From Phoronis australis (taxonomy: Eukaryota; Phoronida; Phoronidae), in assembly GCA_002633005.1 (NCBI GenBank), contig NMRA01000403.1:26860-90859 (forward strand): DNA of 64,000 nucleotides, given 5' to 3'. Positions 43,901 to 56,809 of the stretch are shown here, piece by piece. Under the pieces are notes generated by a model that saw only the letters and a program-made list of their open reading frames with translations, was not told the DNA's origin and did no database searches. Numbering within the stretch: the first letter of the stretch is position 1; every line of letters starts with the position of its first letter. The translations under genes and the position numbers were made by a program.

Positions 43901-46124
43901 GACAGCTAATTACTATTCCCTGTATCTCTTACTTCACTTTATAAATGTTACCTGAGCTGCTTTTTTATTTTTGTGTTGATCGCCAGGTTTTTAATTTTAC
44001 TATGACCAAAAACTGATTTAATGTATTGTAAATATGGTTGGGATCACACTAGGGATACGAGTTTAAAAGATGGTCGAAATTAATAGAGTGCAAGTCATTT
44101 CTAAAATTTACTTAGGAATGGGGTGCAAGTTTTAGTGGTAGTGTGCATAGGTTTTTGGCATTCCAGTATGTTAACTTAGAGATATGAATGATATGAATGT
44201 AGGTCAATGATCAGAAAGATTGCTAAATAATACGCCACTGTGAAGACTGAGCCAAAGCAGAGGCCTTGATAAAAATGTTGTCGACTAGGGTTCATGAACT
44301 TTAGAATTGCGTTGGAAATGAATTTTTGGTAGAATGCTTGTTTCTTACATTTGAACGAAGAAGCTGCAATTATTTCGATTGCTCATAATGATCAACAAGT
44401 TAGTTTTAAAAACGCCAGCTACTACAACATTGTCCATATTGATATAATTATGTTAATATAATTATTAGCGTAGGTCGGTTGAACTTTATAAAGTTATTGT
44501 CAACACTCATCTCCACACAGCTATTAATTCCTTACAACTGTGACTCTCAAATACATAATTAAATAGGTTTACCTGGTCACAAAACGCTCAATTCGCTCAA
44601 TTCTTCTGTTGCACTTCTTGAAATGATTCTACTGATCAACTTTCGATCGTTGTTAGCCGCTGATAAGTTTCGTTTTGGCAATTACGTGCAATGCATATCG
44701 CATTTTATCAGTTAGAAATTGCGTGATCACTGATTAATATCATTTTAGAGGTGGATGAAATTGACACTTACGAGACTGATTAATCGATAATTAGAGGCTA
44801 TCGCATCGTCTTCGATAATAACACCGTTCTTGAAACCACGTGGTTTTGATACATCGTTGATATTGAAAATGTCTTGTGAAGGACCATTACTTGTAATTAC
44901 AGACAGGGAAAATCTAGTCAAATTAATTCCATTTAGACATGTTATACACATCAATTTTGGTCAACTTCAGCATGCTGTTCCCTTTTTCAGTCCTGCCATT
45001 AAAATAATTACGCTAACTGCATTGACATCTTGTCAGGAGCTCCCAAGTAGTGGCGAATAAAAACTTTCAGTAGCGCCGGAACTAATCGTAGTGCATGGCG
45101 GCGTCATCTTGAAGAGCAGTGATTTGATTTGATTAATTTGACAATACACGTGAACAGCAACACTGAAGACTACATGTTATTTTTATATATGTATTTTTAC
45201 ATAAATCTCAACAGGCCCAGTAGTACATTACAAACATGAACTTGCTATATAATAACATTTCTTGAAGTTTTAACCAGAATCTTGTAAAACAACAAGTGTA
45301 CAGAGGAACCGTCATAATTCTCCTAACACTGCGGCATTATTGATAATACGATGAAAGCGAAGCCTTGTTGTGAGAGCATGCGTAGAAATGTCTAAAGGGG
45401 AACAACCCTCTTCACAATTGTCGCATCACGTCCCTGAACCTTGCAGTCATTCGATTATGCTTTACAAGAAAGAACACAATGCAAAACGCCGAACTCACCA
45501 GAGAGATTTTCAAAAATCTGTCTTAACCAGTCATCATTGCTTCGAAGGAAATCGCGTGCCATGATTTTTCATGTATTTTTTTGAAAGATTTATTTGCTGT
45601 TAGAGTTAGAAGTAACACTGATACTGCTATTTTAGCAATTTTACTCCAAGGCATTTTAAAAATTGATAAAAATTGAACACGAAGCTTGCACAGACGAAAC
45701 TTGTTACAACGTACATCAAGAAATATATATAAATACAGTTATTTTCAACTCAATCCTTAGTAGACCTGCATAGGAAAAATTTAGACTTTAATTTGTGTAT
45801 TTTAGAACGCTGTAAACCCTATAAACAAGGTAGTAAAATGTATGCTGTAACGAGGTTTGACTGTATAGTACAAGTGTTTCGAACATATCTTGACTTACTG
45901 ACACTCACAAAATGTAATACATGGGTTTTGGGGCACTTTTTGAAGGCATTTTTGATGTTTCATAGGTTGTATATTTTGATTGCCTATCAAAACACCTTTT
46001 AAGTGGTTACAGAAACGGTATGAATTTGTTCGATAGTGGAGTATGGAAAGCCTTAGCTGAAACAATTCCAGAACACGTAGTTCTCTTCAAAAATCGCTGC
46101 AGGACCAACCAACTAAAAATCAGT
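43901..46124. other. Intergenic, nothing recognised
   Basis: Frames at 44830-45060 and 45370-45564 (+) carry no recognised motif. They are probably chance open frames. Confidence 0.4.
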
Positions 46125-46610
46125 ATATATCACGCTCGGACCTATGTAGGCCTATGGACCAAAATTCAACACGCCATGACCGAAAATTTATCATGCCAGA
46201 ACAGGAGATTAATCACGCTAGGACAAGAAAGTTTTGTGCTAGGAGACCACGTGACCATGCAATGACGATTTGTTGTGTCTTTGCGGCAGTATTGAAATCT
46301 AATGTGTACAAAAGGCCAAGTGTATATTGGCTTTTAAAGCATCCAAGAGTCAAAAGAAATCCAATCTCATTACCACGATAATATGACTGTCATTGGCAAG
46401 TTATAATTGAACTTTTAGCCCATGTGTACCTATAGTAGCGACGTTATCACGTTGAGGAGCCAATGCTGGTGGATGGTCACGTGGTCTCCTTGAGCGAAAA
46501 ATTTCTGGCGTGATGAATTTTCGGTACTGGCGTGTTAATCTCTGGTTTTGAAATGTTAAATTGTCAGTCCTGACGTGATAAATTATAGGTCCTGACGTGA
46601 TGGTAAATCA
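46125..46610. mobile_element. Foldback element with arms made of 22-bp repeats
   Basis: The left arm (about 46128-46260) and right arm (about 46471-46604) are inverted copies. Within each arm a ~22-bp unit recurs (right arm: GGCGTGATGAATTTTCGGT, GGCGTGTTAATCTCTGG, GACGTGATAAATTATAGGT). The innermost arm segment AGGAGACCACGTGACCAT is perfectly inverted. The ~210-bp centre is non-coding. This is the architecture of foldback transposons. Confidence 0.8.
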
Positions 46611-49600
46611 GTTTGGCCTTGATCAAGCCTGTGATAGACTGAATTGTTGTATCCCATTATGTGTTATCAATACCAGCTTAATTTTCGAATAGCACTGATT
46701 CTAATTGATTCATGTGTACGCTATTGCATTCATTAGGAATGAAAAGAGACAATTGCACGATAATTTCTAATTTAGTGTCCATTAAATAAGACCCCCTAGT
46801 GTGTTGTAATCGAATAGCTTGCGTTTCCGTTTATGCTAAGATCCTCGAAAAAAGCAGGTGGGTACTGCGAGTAACAGATCTCTGAAAAAGAAAACTATAA
46901 ACCCACAACTCTGGCTTGGCAGAACCATTAGTCGAACTACCATCTTTGATTAGAGCTGGCGACCCCGAGAGTAACTGCGAGAGGTTGTATTGAGAATTTC
47001 CGGTTGTCTGATAGACTGAGTTTTGATCGTGTGTTTTAGGAATTAAAACAAGTCTAATTTCATTGCTTCATTTTCATTTTCTCATTTTTGTTCATCAAGC
47101 GAGATTATTGAGGTAGGCTTACGTTTCCGGACAACCAGCGATTTCTCCTCCAAATTAAATTCACCAACAAACCCGCAATAAACTTCACTGGTCATTCCTT
47201 TAAAGTTAACCCTTATTACATGGTTAGAGGATGTTATAAGGATCCAAGAAGTACCTACCCCATAACTAATACACGATCCGTACTCGAAAAAAGTTTAAAT
47301 GAACGCGCCACTGACGATTCGCACCCGAAGAACCATCGCCATTTTGAACTTGCCGCGAACCCGGAAGTACAATTCATTCAGGAACCCAGGCCGAGAAAAC
47401 GCCGTCAGTGCGACTAGTAGAGCAGTGCCTGTACTGTTACCAGCCAGCAAACGGGGATAAAATAATCGACAGCGCGCCTTAATTTTAATAAAATCAAAAT
47501 ACGTACAATTTTATCGAATTTGCTAAAGAAATGTGGTGAATAAATTTTGACAGAAATTATTTTGCCAGACTCGGGACCGCAGCCTATCGGACCCGGTGCC
47601 GATCGAGACCAGACACTGGCGAAAGGTAAACGCGTGCGGTTGCAAGCTGTTTTGTCGAAGTAAAATGGTCAAATCATAAATGCTGCATATATTCAAGGGT
47701 AGTTTCAGACACTTGCAGGAAATTACGGGCTGGTTAGTCATGTGTCACACTGCCTCGGCACACCTTAGTTAGCCTCAGTGCCAGCTACCAGTGAAGACTA
47801 TCGTCAAAATACAGTTTGTTAGTAGGCCTATACAGCTTTGCGCCAAGGCTACCCTTAGGCCTAACTGGTCGCTGGCCGCAGTGCTCGCTCAAACGAGGTT
47901 TATTTAGAACTTGGGTACTTCTGGCGAACTGTGCAAAGTTATTGGCCTTCAATAGAGATTTTCCCAGACTTAGTGTATGACGAGCGCATCAAGCCTAAAA
48001 GAATGGGGGGCTAGAATTTTTGGGAATGTCTATCTTTTACTATAAGATTCAGTGGGTATGTTCAGAGCTATGAATTGCAGACGCTAAATTTTGGTACTTC
48101 CTGTCTTCTAGTGGAATTTTGTCTCCTTTTCTACTTTTTTCGGAATTCGTGCTTCTGTGACTGAGGCAGACCTTTTTCCAGTTCTCGTTAGAGCACATAA
48201 GTATGAGAAGTCCAATACAAAAATGTTATCATTTTTATTCATAAACCCAAAATGATTCAAACTTTTAACATAATACGTAACTTAAAATGCACAATACTTT
48301 ACAACATTTAGCATTACAAACACTATTCAACAGCAAGTTTCCATGATATGAAAGTGGACATACATATAACTATTACCATGGTGACGGAATAGTGTTTCCT
48401 TACACCAGAATTTGACAAGCATCATTTAAAAAAATATGAAGTTGCAAGGAACAAGAATTAGAGGCTTGAAGCTTCACAATCCAACATAGTTTATTTCTCA
48501 AATTAAGATTATTCATATTGTTGACTTGATAACCTGAATTAAAAAGCAATAAGGTACAAAACATGACTTGAAAGCAATTGAGACTGAAAAATATGAATCA
48601 TTTTGTGACAGCGAATCAATTTCTGAATAGCAGTTGACAGTCAAACAAAAAACCATTTCAAAATTATTTCAACTATTTTTTTAGCTTTGTGTAAGATCAC
48701 CTGAATGGCCCGGGGAAATTTACAGTGAAATAATTCGAATACATCTTATATTTTTGCACAAAAAAACACGAAAATTGAACAAAGTTTCTTTTTTGTAGCA
48801 ACGTTTGTCAAAATGTATCAACGTTTATTCTTCAGAAATTACGAAGTAGCCGATTGAATATGCCTTTCAGTTCAGCAAAAGTCGCCATGTTGTCGGTGCC
48901 GCCAGAAATGAGACGAAATCCAATGGGAATTGTGAGCACATTTATCACTTAATGAGTAACAACTGCGAGGCTGAAATTTGGTGAACACTGTTGAATCGTG
49001 CAGAATAGTAAGTAAAGATATGTCTAACTAAATTTCACCGTAATTTGTTGGCGAAAACAATTTACACAAAGTTTAAAACTCGTAACTGTCCTTCAATATG
49101 GCCGACGCGATCCAAACAAAGTGACCCAAATTTCGCCACAAAACTTGCAATATCTTTACACTGCTTGCCCCGATTTCGATACTTTTTTCGATTTTTACTG
49201 AGTAGAATGTACTACCTTTCCGATGATATCAAAGTACTTTTTCAAAACGAGAAAAAAATAAAACCGAAAAAAATGGTTCGACTCATATTGGTTCGTAGGT
49301 TCGACGGGCCTACGTAAGGAACTAAACACCAATGCTATTTTAACATACTAAGTACGCGTAACATTCCAAAAAAATCAACGACCACTAATCACAAACTATA
49401 AATACAGTACATATGCAAACGAATCACGAGATATTATTAATAAAACAAAATAACAAGTAATGAAGACTTGTCGAGCAAGCGGTAGCACATTCAGTTACAA
49501 GGAAAAAATGGCGGCGTTCAGGACAAGTTCCTGAACTGATGAGTCGGAAATGTGGGTACGGAAATAACCGATGACAACCGGTAATCATACGCTCAGAGAG

Positions 49601-49779
49601 AAGGGTCAAATACTGTTCAAAAATCGCTTTTGGCAAGAAAGGCGAAAAGAATATAAAGAAAGGGTGTCGAAAATAAGATTTTATGTAGTAAGTATTTTCG
49701 GATACTGGAACCACATGGGCAGTTTGAGAGAAGGACTTTCACCACCGGCCTTTTGCCCTGGCTAGATGCCGTGAATAGT
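46611..49779. other. Intergenic, nothing recognised
   Basis: A stretch near 47780-47850 (TCGTCAAAATACAG...TACAGCTTTG) recurs near 56440 and 55750. Frames at 47220-47417 and 49045-49317 (+) show no domain. Confidence 0.4.
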
Positions 49780-50235
49780 CAAACGAACTCCAAAGATAAA
49801 GAGGAAAACGAGAAAACTGAAATTGCCACTAGGGGTCTCAGTGTTAGTCAGATCCGTCCATAAGTCATCATCCATTGTCATCTTCCTACAAATACACTTG
49901 CCAAATTTAGAAAGATCCTGCAGAGGATTTAGGGGATAACTACAAGGACACAAAAAACTGCCACCAGAACATGCTACAGAAGTCCTAGGCGTCAGAAAAA
50001 TTATCGCCAACTGCTCTATTCCCAATAGGAACATATTTGCCACTTTTCATAAACATCCTTAGAGTGGTTTGGATGATAGAGAGGCGGACTCAAAAATGAG
50101 CAAAACGGCCACCGGGTGACGTGCACATCGCCAAACTCATCTGAAAACGAAAAGGTGTCATCGCCTCTTTAAAAGAAAACTATTTGCCAAATTTCATAAA
50201 AATCCGTGGAGGAACTCCTAAGATACTTATATCTA
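49780..50235 (-). repeat. Diverged relative of the right-edge satellite
   Basis: On the - strand this block has the same order of motifs as 63390-63740: GCAGGATCTTT, ATGGACGGATCTGAC, CCCCTAGTGGCAATTT, then ATGAAATTTGGC, TTTTCAGATG, CTCTCTATCATCCAAAC. At least two subunits are present. Confidence 0.75.
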
Positions 50236-53200
50236 AAAAATAAATGTGTTTAGGAAAGTAAAGCGACGCCGTTGTAATACCTTCATTTCTGTTTGGATTG
50301 TCTTGGTGTTGTAAGATTTGGATTTCATATGGCAAAGTCAGTCGTTTTTATTCATTAGAGTTAAAAAAATTGGTTAATTCCATTCTATCACTCCCCATTT
50401 AGTTCGCAATACTGTAATGAAACTTGACGTACGCCACTTTTCATTTTAGTGAGAGATAAATTTGTCAAAAGCAGAATTTTTACTCGTATTTAAATCGATT
50501 AAAAAGTTTGAAAATGCTAGTGATATATTAAGTGAAAGCTACCAAACTTATCATGCACACCTTCTAACATGCCCCGGTCCCTGGATGTCGTTGTACCTCA
50601 AAGTGCTATTGCAAGCAAGGTTTTGTTGTATGACAAAACACGTGCGCAAAAACAAAAAGATATAATCTCTGAAGGTCTGTGAACATAACCAAACAAGGGA
50701 ATGATACAGGGTCTAAAACAGAAATGTAAATCATTTTAATCTGCAATTCTTTTTTCTACGAAATCCAGGTATAGCAACAGCAATGTGTTCCATGGCGACG
50801 AGAATCTTGCGGAAGCGGAATGTCTCGCAACTACACAAAACTGATCTTGCTCTCGGTGGCATTTTTGAAACTGTGCTCTGGAACCGGGTTTGAAGCCATG
50901 TGGAGGGATATACATGTAGACGGACACTAGAAAGATTGGCGAGTTTATTCTTCACCTCGCTTTTTCCTATCAAACACATTTCGCCGGCGCGTCAATTCTC
51001 GATGGCTCATACAGTATATTGTCAAAACTAAATTGTAATGAATTAAATAAAAAAATATTTGGTCATAAAAGTAAAACGATGTCCTGAAAGCTGTAACCGA
51101 AGTATGAAACGTTTTTAATGTTTTCAAGGGAAGTTTACAGCTGAACGACACAATACCTATCAACTTTGGTGTCATTCATGTAAGTGGTCCTGCTTGAACT
51201 TAGTTGTACTCTCACTGGTCGTGACGTCGGAGTTACAACTGCTGAAGACAAAAAGTTACAAATTCAACCGAGGCATTGAAGTGCAGCAGCCAGATACCAA
51301 CGTCAATACACCATCTAGATAAACAACCCGTCTTTTGGAAACACGTGACCCAGTATTGAAGAGATCGTAGAGATCGATCTTCATGGGAACTACATGAATG
51401 GAGTATTTTCACAAAACTGAACTGCATGGAGGCTACGACGAAGTCAGATACAGGTACATGTAGTTCGTCAGTCTTGATTCGTAGACAGAGATTTGTCTCA
51501 GTGGTCATGGTCTCTCAAAAAAATTGACGGATAGTTTAGTGTTTCTGTTTCCTGTCCGTCAACTTTCAGCGTAATTTCTTTCGATTTGGCACAACTTGTA
51601 CTGCTTTTCACTATCAGGCTCTACCTGCCCGGTTATGCCGTGATTGACGCGAACACTACCGGTCGTAGCATGAGAATATCCATAGGTGAAAGTGACATGT
51701 AAAGTGTTGCTATAAATCTGTCTAAATAGTAAACACGTACAACTGCACGTGCGAGTTTTCTGTTTCACCTGCTGAAACGAGCCCTAAAAGCAAAATTGAC
51801 ATCAGCAGCAATTTTGTGCGCCGAAACCCAAATTTTGACGTTTTCCAGTTTATTTTGGAAACTCCTGATGCTAGTCTTTGCACCTTTGCACAGAATGTTG
51901 TATTGTAATACGTTGGTATGCTTGAGAACATAAAAATAGACCTATCCATGCAGATGTTGATGTTATAGCAACGTTACATACTGTGCGTATCTTTAAAACC
52001 CATCCACTGACCATTTTCGCTCTAACGTCCATAAGGTCCACCTACACAAACATAAAAATATGACTTGTTTTGCGTGACTAACTTTCCCCAAAAAATTGTG
52101 CTCATAACTCGATGATTACGCTATTTGGTATGAAACTGAAGTCACAAAAAGCCAAACATTTTACAAAACCCTTGAAAACGTCAAACGAAATATTGCTTTA
52201 TGCACTACTTATTTTGAAAAGATGACTACTGTGTTCAGAGTAGTCTCAGCAACCGAAACAAAATAGCTTTTTTATAATGAACAGGTAAGACAACTATTCC
52301 AAGTTTAAGGAGACCACGCCCTGCTTCACTAGAGAATGCTTGCTTCCCAACTAGTTTCTGTAAAGGTAAAACAGAGTTATTTTTTATCCTGTCAGCACGT
52401 TTACTTAGCCACAAAAAATATTCCAAGTTAAATCATTGGATGTGGTCTGTTTAAACTTAGAAATGGGTAGAAACAATCACAAAGTGTGGTCAGAGAGAGT
52501 ATCAAGAATAAAAACAAATCCTTATACAATGTACTGTAACACTTTTCAGACTGTTAAGCTTCTTGTTGTGGATTTGTTCGACCATTGTTTCCGATGTCAC
52601 ATGTGGCAGTATTTTTTGACAGAAGTCGTCATATGCCGTGGCGCGTGCAGTAAAAATGGCCAGTTACTGATTTGGGAAACTGAAAGTAGTACTTACTGCT
52701 AAAAACGGATTGATTATGGGAATATGGGTTCGAGTTGGAAGGAATTAAAAACATCACGACGGCCTCCTAAAGTCTCCCTCTATGTGCAAAAGTTACTTGT
52801 AACAACATGGCTTTGATGGTTCAATCAGTGTGAAGCATAATTACCCGAAAAGCTTGCGACGCATGAGAGCCCTAGAGGAGCTGGACCGTCCCAACTGCCA
52901 AGTAGATACGGTGGCACTACCTGTTCTCGTGCCTGTAGTACACCGGACTGTAGATTCCCTAATTTGGCCTTGAAAGACTGCGAAATATGGTTTGATAGCA
53001 TTTTCACGCATTTCTTGGTGGAATTAAACAAAAATCAACAAAAAGGTATTAAAATGTGTTCATTTTTACCTCTAGTAATAATTGCGCAAAGTACTTAATT
53101 CGGACCAATAGTCGATCAATAAATGTTGGCTGTGTTATAGATTTACGACCAGATAGTTGACTTGGCTTGTGGGATAACGGCCGGTGAGTTTTTAGGTAAG

Positions 53201-55160
53201 ATTTTGCCTGAGAGTTTTTCAGGTATGTGCAAATATTTTTACTGTTTTCAATTGTTTCTATAATGATCCATTTGTACAATGTGTTTTTCCAAATTCGTAA
53301 AACTGAAAATTTGTGAGCAGTGAATGTTATCTGTAGTATTTGCCGTGAAATGAAATTTAAAAAATGAGAAATTAATCTAATTTTGTAAAAGAATCCAATG
53401 TAATACTTTGTGTTGCAGAAAGCGTACACTGTAGTTGCCGATTATCCCATTCTTGGCGGTCTACGTCACTATTTTCCTTTTTTTTTTTGGCGCCATCCCT
53501 CCACACTATCAAAATGTCCCGCTTTTGACAAACGCTGAAATTGAAATCATACTATTGTAAATTCCCACGAGGCATAACCTTATTTTCCCATTCGACGTAA
53601 AACACAAAATGGTGGTTTTATGGGATTTTGAGGCATCGGTGACCAGCAATTTCTCATTTGACCAAAAAAACACCCGTCGATACTTTTGTGTGTTACATGT
53701 ACGTCTTCCGTTCTACAAAAATGCTGTCTTGAAGTTTTTATGTGGTGCAGCGAACATTTCCCCTCAGATGTCCTGCTTTTTATCCGGAAACCCCGCTTTT
53801 CAATTCAGTTGTCCTGTTTTTTCTCTTTCTCTCAGTCAAATGTTGGCAACCATGCAACAGGTGGTCAAAACAACATTGTCTCTTAGTCGTGAACATTGTT
53901 ATTTTCCAAACCCCACTTTCTTTAATAACCTAAGAATGGTAAAAATGTGTTCCAATGTCTCTTGTTTAAAGTAGGGTAGCGTACACCTCATGTATCAGGG
54001 CGATAAGTAATTTTTAATTTCATGATGGAAAGTCTTACAACGCAACCTGTGTAGTGATCTATCCACAGTACACTTCAAAGCTACGCCGAATAGATGTTTG
54101 CACGTTCATTATTTTTTCAGAAACTAAGTCTTTGTCTGCAAATTTCGAATAGGTAGTTGGAGTAATTTATCACATTTTTGTAAATGTCACTGGCCTCGTC
54201 TGAATTTTTACTAAAGAAACGTGAAAAGGCACCAAAGGTCCAAGTAACAGATTAAGATGTTTAATTTTGAATGAATGTCTAACAGCAATGACTGCGAGGG
54301 ATCCATATTCTAAAATATTTGTCTGGATAGGGTAGAAATGATTTGAATCGAAATTATTTACCTGCTAGTACGGTTATTTACAAAGCATCCTCGTTCAGTT
54401 TCCTGCTATTACATCTTGTCGCATTTTGGTAACACTTTAATTGGTTTTTAGAATTGAAAAATGATGTTTAAACCCGTCAGGTATGCGAAATGTAGTTTTA
54501 TATTACCGTATTTATTGTTTGCCTCTTGTATAACCATAAGAACTGACGAAGGGGTTTCTAATGATATTAATGTGACTCTTATCTAATTCGAATGAAAAAC
54601 GGCGGAGTTGCGAAAAGTTTTTGTGGCATTAAATTTCACACAAATATGTAACCACTGACACACGAACAAACGAATGCAAACAAAGGCCACCGCCTCCTAG
54701 TGTCTCAATAACTTTTTACACTCGCCACGTTTAAGAAGCTAACGAGGTATGACATATGTGACGTACTATTTAATTTAAAAATGAGATCATAAACTCGTCT
54801 TTCCCGGCGTCGTGGCCGCGGCTTTTTTCTTGACAAAAATCTCTGTCAATAAAGTACATGTATGTCAAGCCTCAACTGGTTCAAATAACGTTTATATTTG
54901 ACACGATCATATTCGGCGAGAAATAATCTGTGCGCTGCCAAAGTGGCCAATGTCTAGTCGGATGAAGTAGGTCTCATCTGCAATAAATTAAATCTTGAGT
55001 TCATTGCATGTTTCAGATAACTCAGCTCGGTTACGTTTTATCACCAGTTCGAATAGTTTAATCCTGTCGGACCAGCTCCGACACCTCGTAGCAAGGGAAC
55101 TTAAATAGTCACGAGAGGCCCGAGGTCGCGTTTGTGGCGAACTTGTACACTGTCTGCGTA
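50236..55160. other. Intergenic, nothing recognised
   Basis: About 4.9 kb with only short, domain-free frames on both strands. TACATGTA octamers lie near 50911, 51455, 53694 and 54855. Confidence 0.4.
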
Positions 55161-55301
55161 GAGTTAAGTAACGCTAAGACCCGGTCTAACCTGGTTCCAG
55201 GACTTCGCAAACATCACGTGCTCTTCTTCAAAGTCCACAGCAATATCTCGTATAATCCCGCGAAGTCTTGCTTTCTAGCAAGGTCCTAGCGTTCTTGAGC
55301 T
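55161..55301. repeat. Second copy of the 140-bp TIR MITE
   Basis: GAGTTAAGTAACGCTAAGAC at the left and AGGTCCTAGCGTTCTTGAGC at the right are inverted. The interior ATCACGTGCTCTTC and GCAATATCTCGTATAATC blocks match the copy at 40477-40616. Confidence 0.75.
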
Positions 55302-55740
55302 CTATCCGGGGATTCGGAGTTGAACCGGAGGTTGTGAAACTCTGGGAAGGAATAGGAATTTGCCTCCAAGGACGCTGGTGTCTGTGAGCATTCGTGACTA
55401 TCATTTTAGTGACTTCGGTCTCAAGGTAAGTAGACTATCGATGCCTTGTTGAATGTACGTAAGTTTTTATTGCGAAAGACATTGCGGAGCTCGCAAGAAG
55501 ACCTCAGAAGTAAAAGTGTATGTGCCATGCCATAGTTACTCGTCTATGACTGTGGCTTATGGCTCTCTGATGCAGGGTGTAAGAGGAGCTATGGATTATG
55601 GATAATGCAATGCATGGATTTTGCCCTGAAATTTATCAGCACTGAGTGTGGTATAAAATCTGAGAAACAAGAGTCTAACACCTTCTACGTCGATCATAGA
55701 CAGTGACCATCGTCTCTAGCTCAGTAGCTGGCTGACTGGT
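55302..55740 (+). other. Possible non-coding first exon and intron
   Basis: A consensus donor (CTCAAG|GTAAGTAG) lies at 55425/55426. The next recognised acceptor on the strand is at 56687-56688, before the coiled-coil start codon. The link is inferred from spacing only. Confidence 0.25.
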
Positions 55741-55790
55741 AGCCTTGGTACAAAGCTGTATATAAATATACAGCTTTGCACCGGTGTGGG
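55741..55790. repeat. Short palindrome around TATACAGCTTTG
   Basis: CAAAGCTGTATA and TATACAGCTTTG flank a short AAA-containing centre. A related half (TACAGCTTTGCGCCAAGGCT) occurs near 47830. Confidence 0.7.
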
Positions 55791-55844
55791 TAAAAAAGTG
55801 GTAAGATAAAATCTGACACAAAAGTAGTGTCATTAAAAACTACA

Positions 55845-56470
55845 GTCTTCCTTGAGTAAACAAAATTATTTAACAGTGTTGGAAAAAATGGCGTTCTACC
55901 GTTATTCTGCTGCTAAAGTTGTGGAGCGATCTTTAGCGACGGCTTTCGGCGCCATGAAATATTGCGTCACCTATTGGCCAGTTTCTTTTTTCGCCGATTC
56001 TTCAGTCAACTGCTGTTCTTTCACGAGCTTGTGTACACGTCACAACAAATTGTTGGAACTGGTTTCACTTCATTATAATTTTTTAGAATTCCGATACCAA
56101 AAAAACGAATTTCCGAACAAATTTTGCTTCTCTGAAGTTGTCACGAAAATTTTAGGAAATGGTGCGTGCATGTGACACGAGCGTATTGTTTTCGAAACGA
56201 CAACATACTTTTCATTGTTAGAAAAGGCGGAGAGTTACGCAAGAAAATGATGTTTATTGCATTATTTTTCACTTAAACGGCTGTAACGGGCAAGGTGAGT
56301 ATCGGTTGATTCCCAGATTTTGCATGTGCACCCCGTCCGGTCTTTAAGTTTACATTTTGATAGAAATGACGAGCAGAACTACCCTGGCTGCGTGCAATTT
56401 CGGGGTCTACGGAAGAAATACACACAGTGGTACCTAGCTGTATTTTGACGACAGTCTTCATACAGCTAGC
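55845..56470 (+). repeat. Diverged ~600-bp dispersed repeat, copy B
   Basis: Inverted relative to copy A (9905-10516). On the + strand a frame at 55852-56175 includes RHNKLLELVSLHYNFLEF, matched by CHNKLSELVSFRYQFLVF in copy A with many third-position changes. A 6-base indel upstream keeps frame. Further on, ENDVYCIIFHLNGC matches ENDVYSIVFHLNGC, followed by the shared CAAG|GTGAGT donor (56294/56295). Both copies contain stops in parts of this frame. It may be a decayed coding exon, an untranslated first exon of the coiled-coil gene, or a mobile element. Confidence 0.6.
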
Positions 56471-56688
56471 TCACTAGCTGGCTGGCTAGCTGACTGGCCG
56501 AGTAGTCAGAGACGGTGAAGCATAGGCGCTTCATGTACGCCGGAAGCTTTTCGGCGAGTTTTGCCTCACATCAATTAAACAGTCAAAGTCATGTTGTTAT
56601 AAGTTCCTTTTGTGAGATTGTAACCTCTTACTTTTTACAAAATTCTGTAAAAGAAAGTTGTTTCTCTTTAAGGGTTGTGTGTTCACAG

Positions 56689-56710
56689 AATTAAGTGATC
56701 CCCATCCATT
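56689..56710 (+). other. 5' UTR start of the coiled-coil gene's first coding exon
   Basis: An acceptor (TTGTGTGTTCACAG) ends at 56688, 22 bases before the ATG. This indicates at least one upstream non-coding exon. Confidence 0.55.
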
Positions 56711-56761
56711 ATGCCATCATATGCAGAAGAAAATGTTGTGCTCAGAGAGAAAATTGCTGAG
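56711..56761 (+). CDS. Coiled-coil protein, coding exon 1
   Basis: The ATG at 56711 begins MPSYAEENVVLREKIAE (17 codons), ending in phase 0 at GAG|GTCAGT. Together with the exons at 58459, 60204, 61711 and 62776 it encodes at least 220 residues of almost uninterrupted, highly charged heptad-rich sequence (Leu/Ile at a/d positions, Glu/Lys elsewhere). The product is therefore a rod-like coiled-coil protein, probably a cytoskeletal, centrosomal or ciliary structural component, but the family is not recognised. All five exons join with matching phases and consensus splice sites, which supports a real gene. It continues beyond 64000. Introns hold two LINE tails, a minisatellite and a satellite. 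Confidence 0.75.
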
Positions 56762-56809
56762 GTCAGTAAAACTTTGTAAGCTGTCTTGTATGTTTGGTAA
56801 TTAGGATCA

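Noticed and set aside
46125-46610. CRISPR-like array of 22-bp repeats
   Set aside because: The units are contiguous with no spacers and are mirrored in inverted arms, and the window is eukaryotic. It fits a foldback element.
20607-56552. Shared CGCCGGAAGCTTTT stretch at about 20615 and 56535 as a mobile element
   Set aside because: The match is under 30 bp with no wider alignment, too short to define an element.
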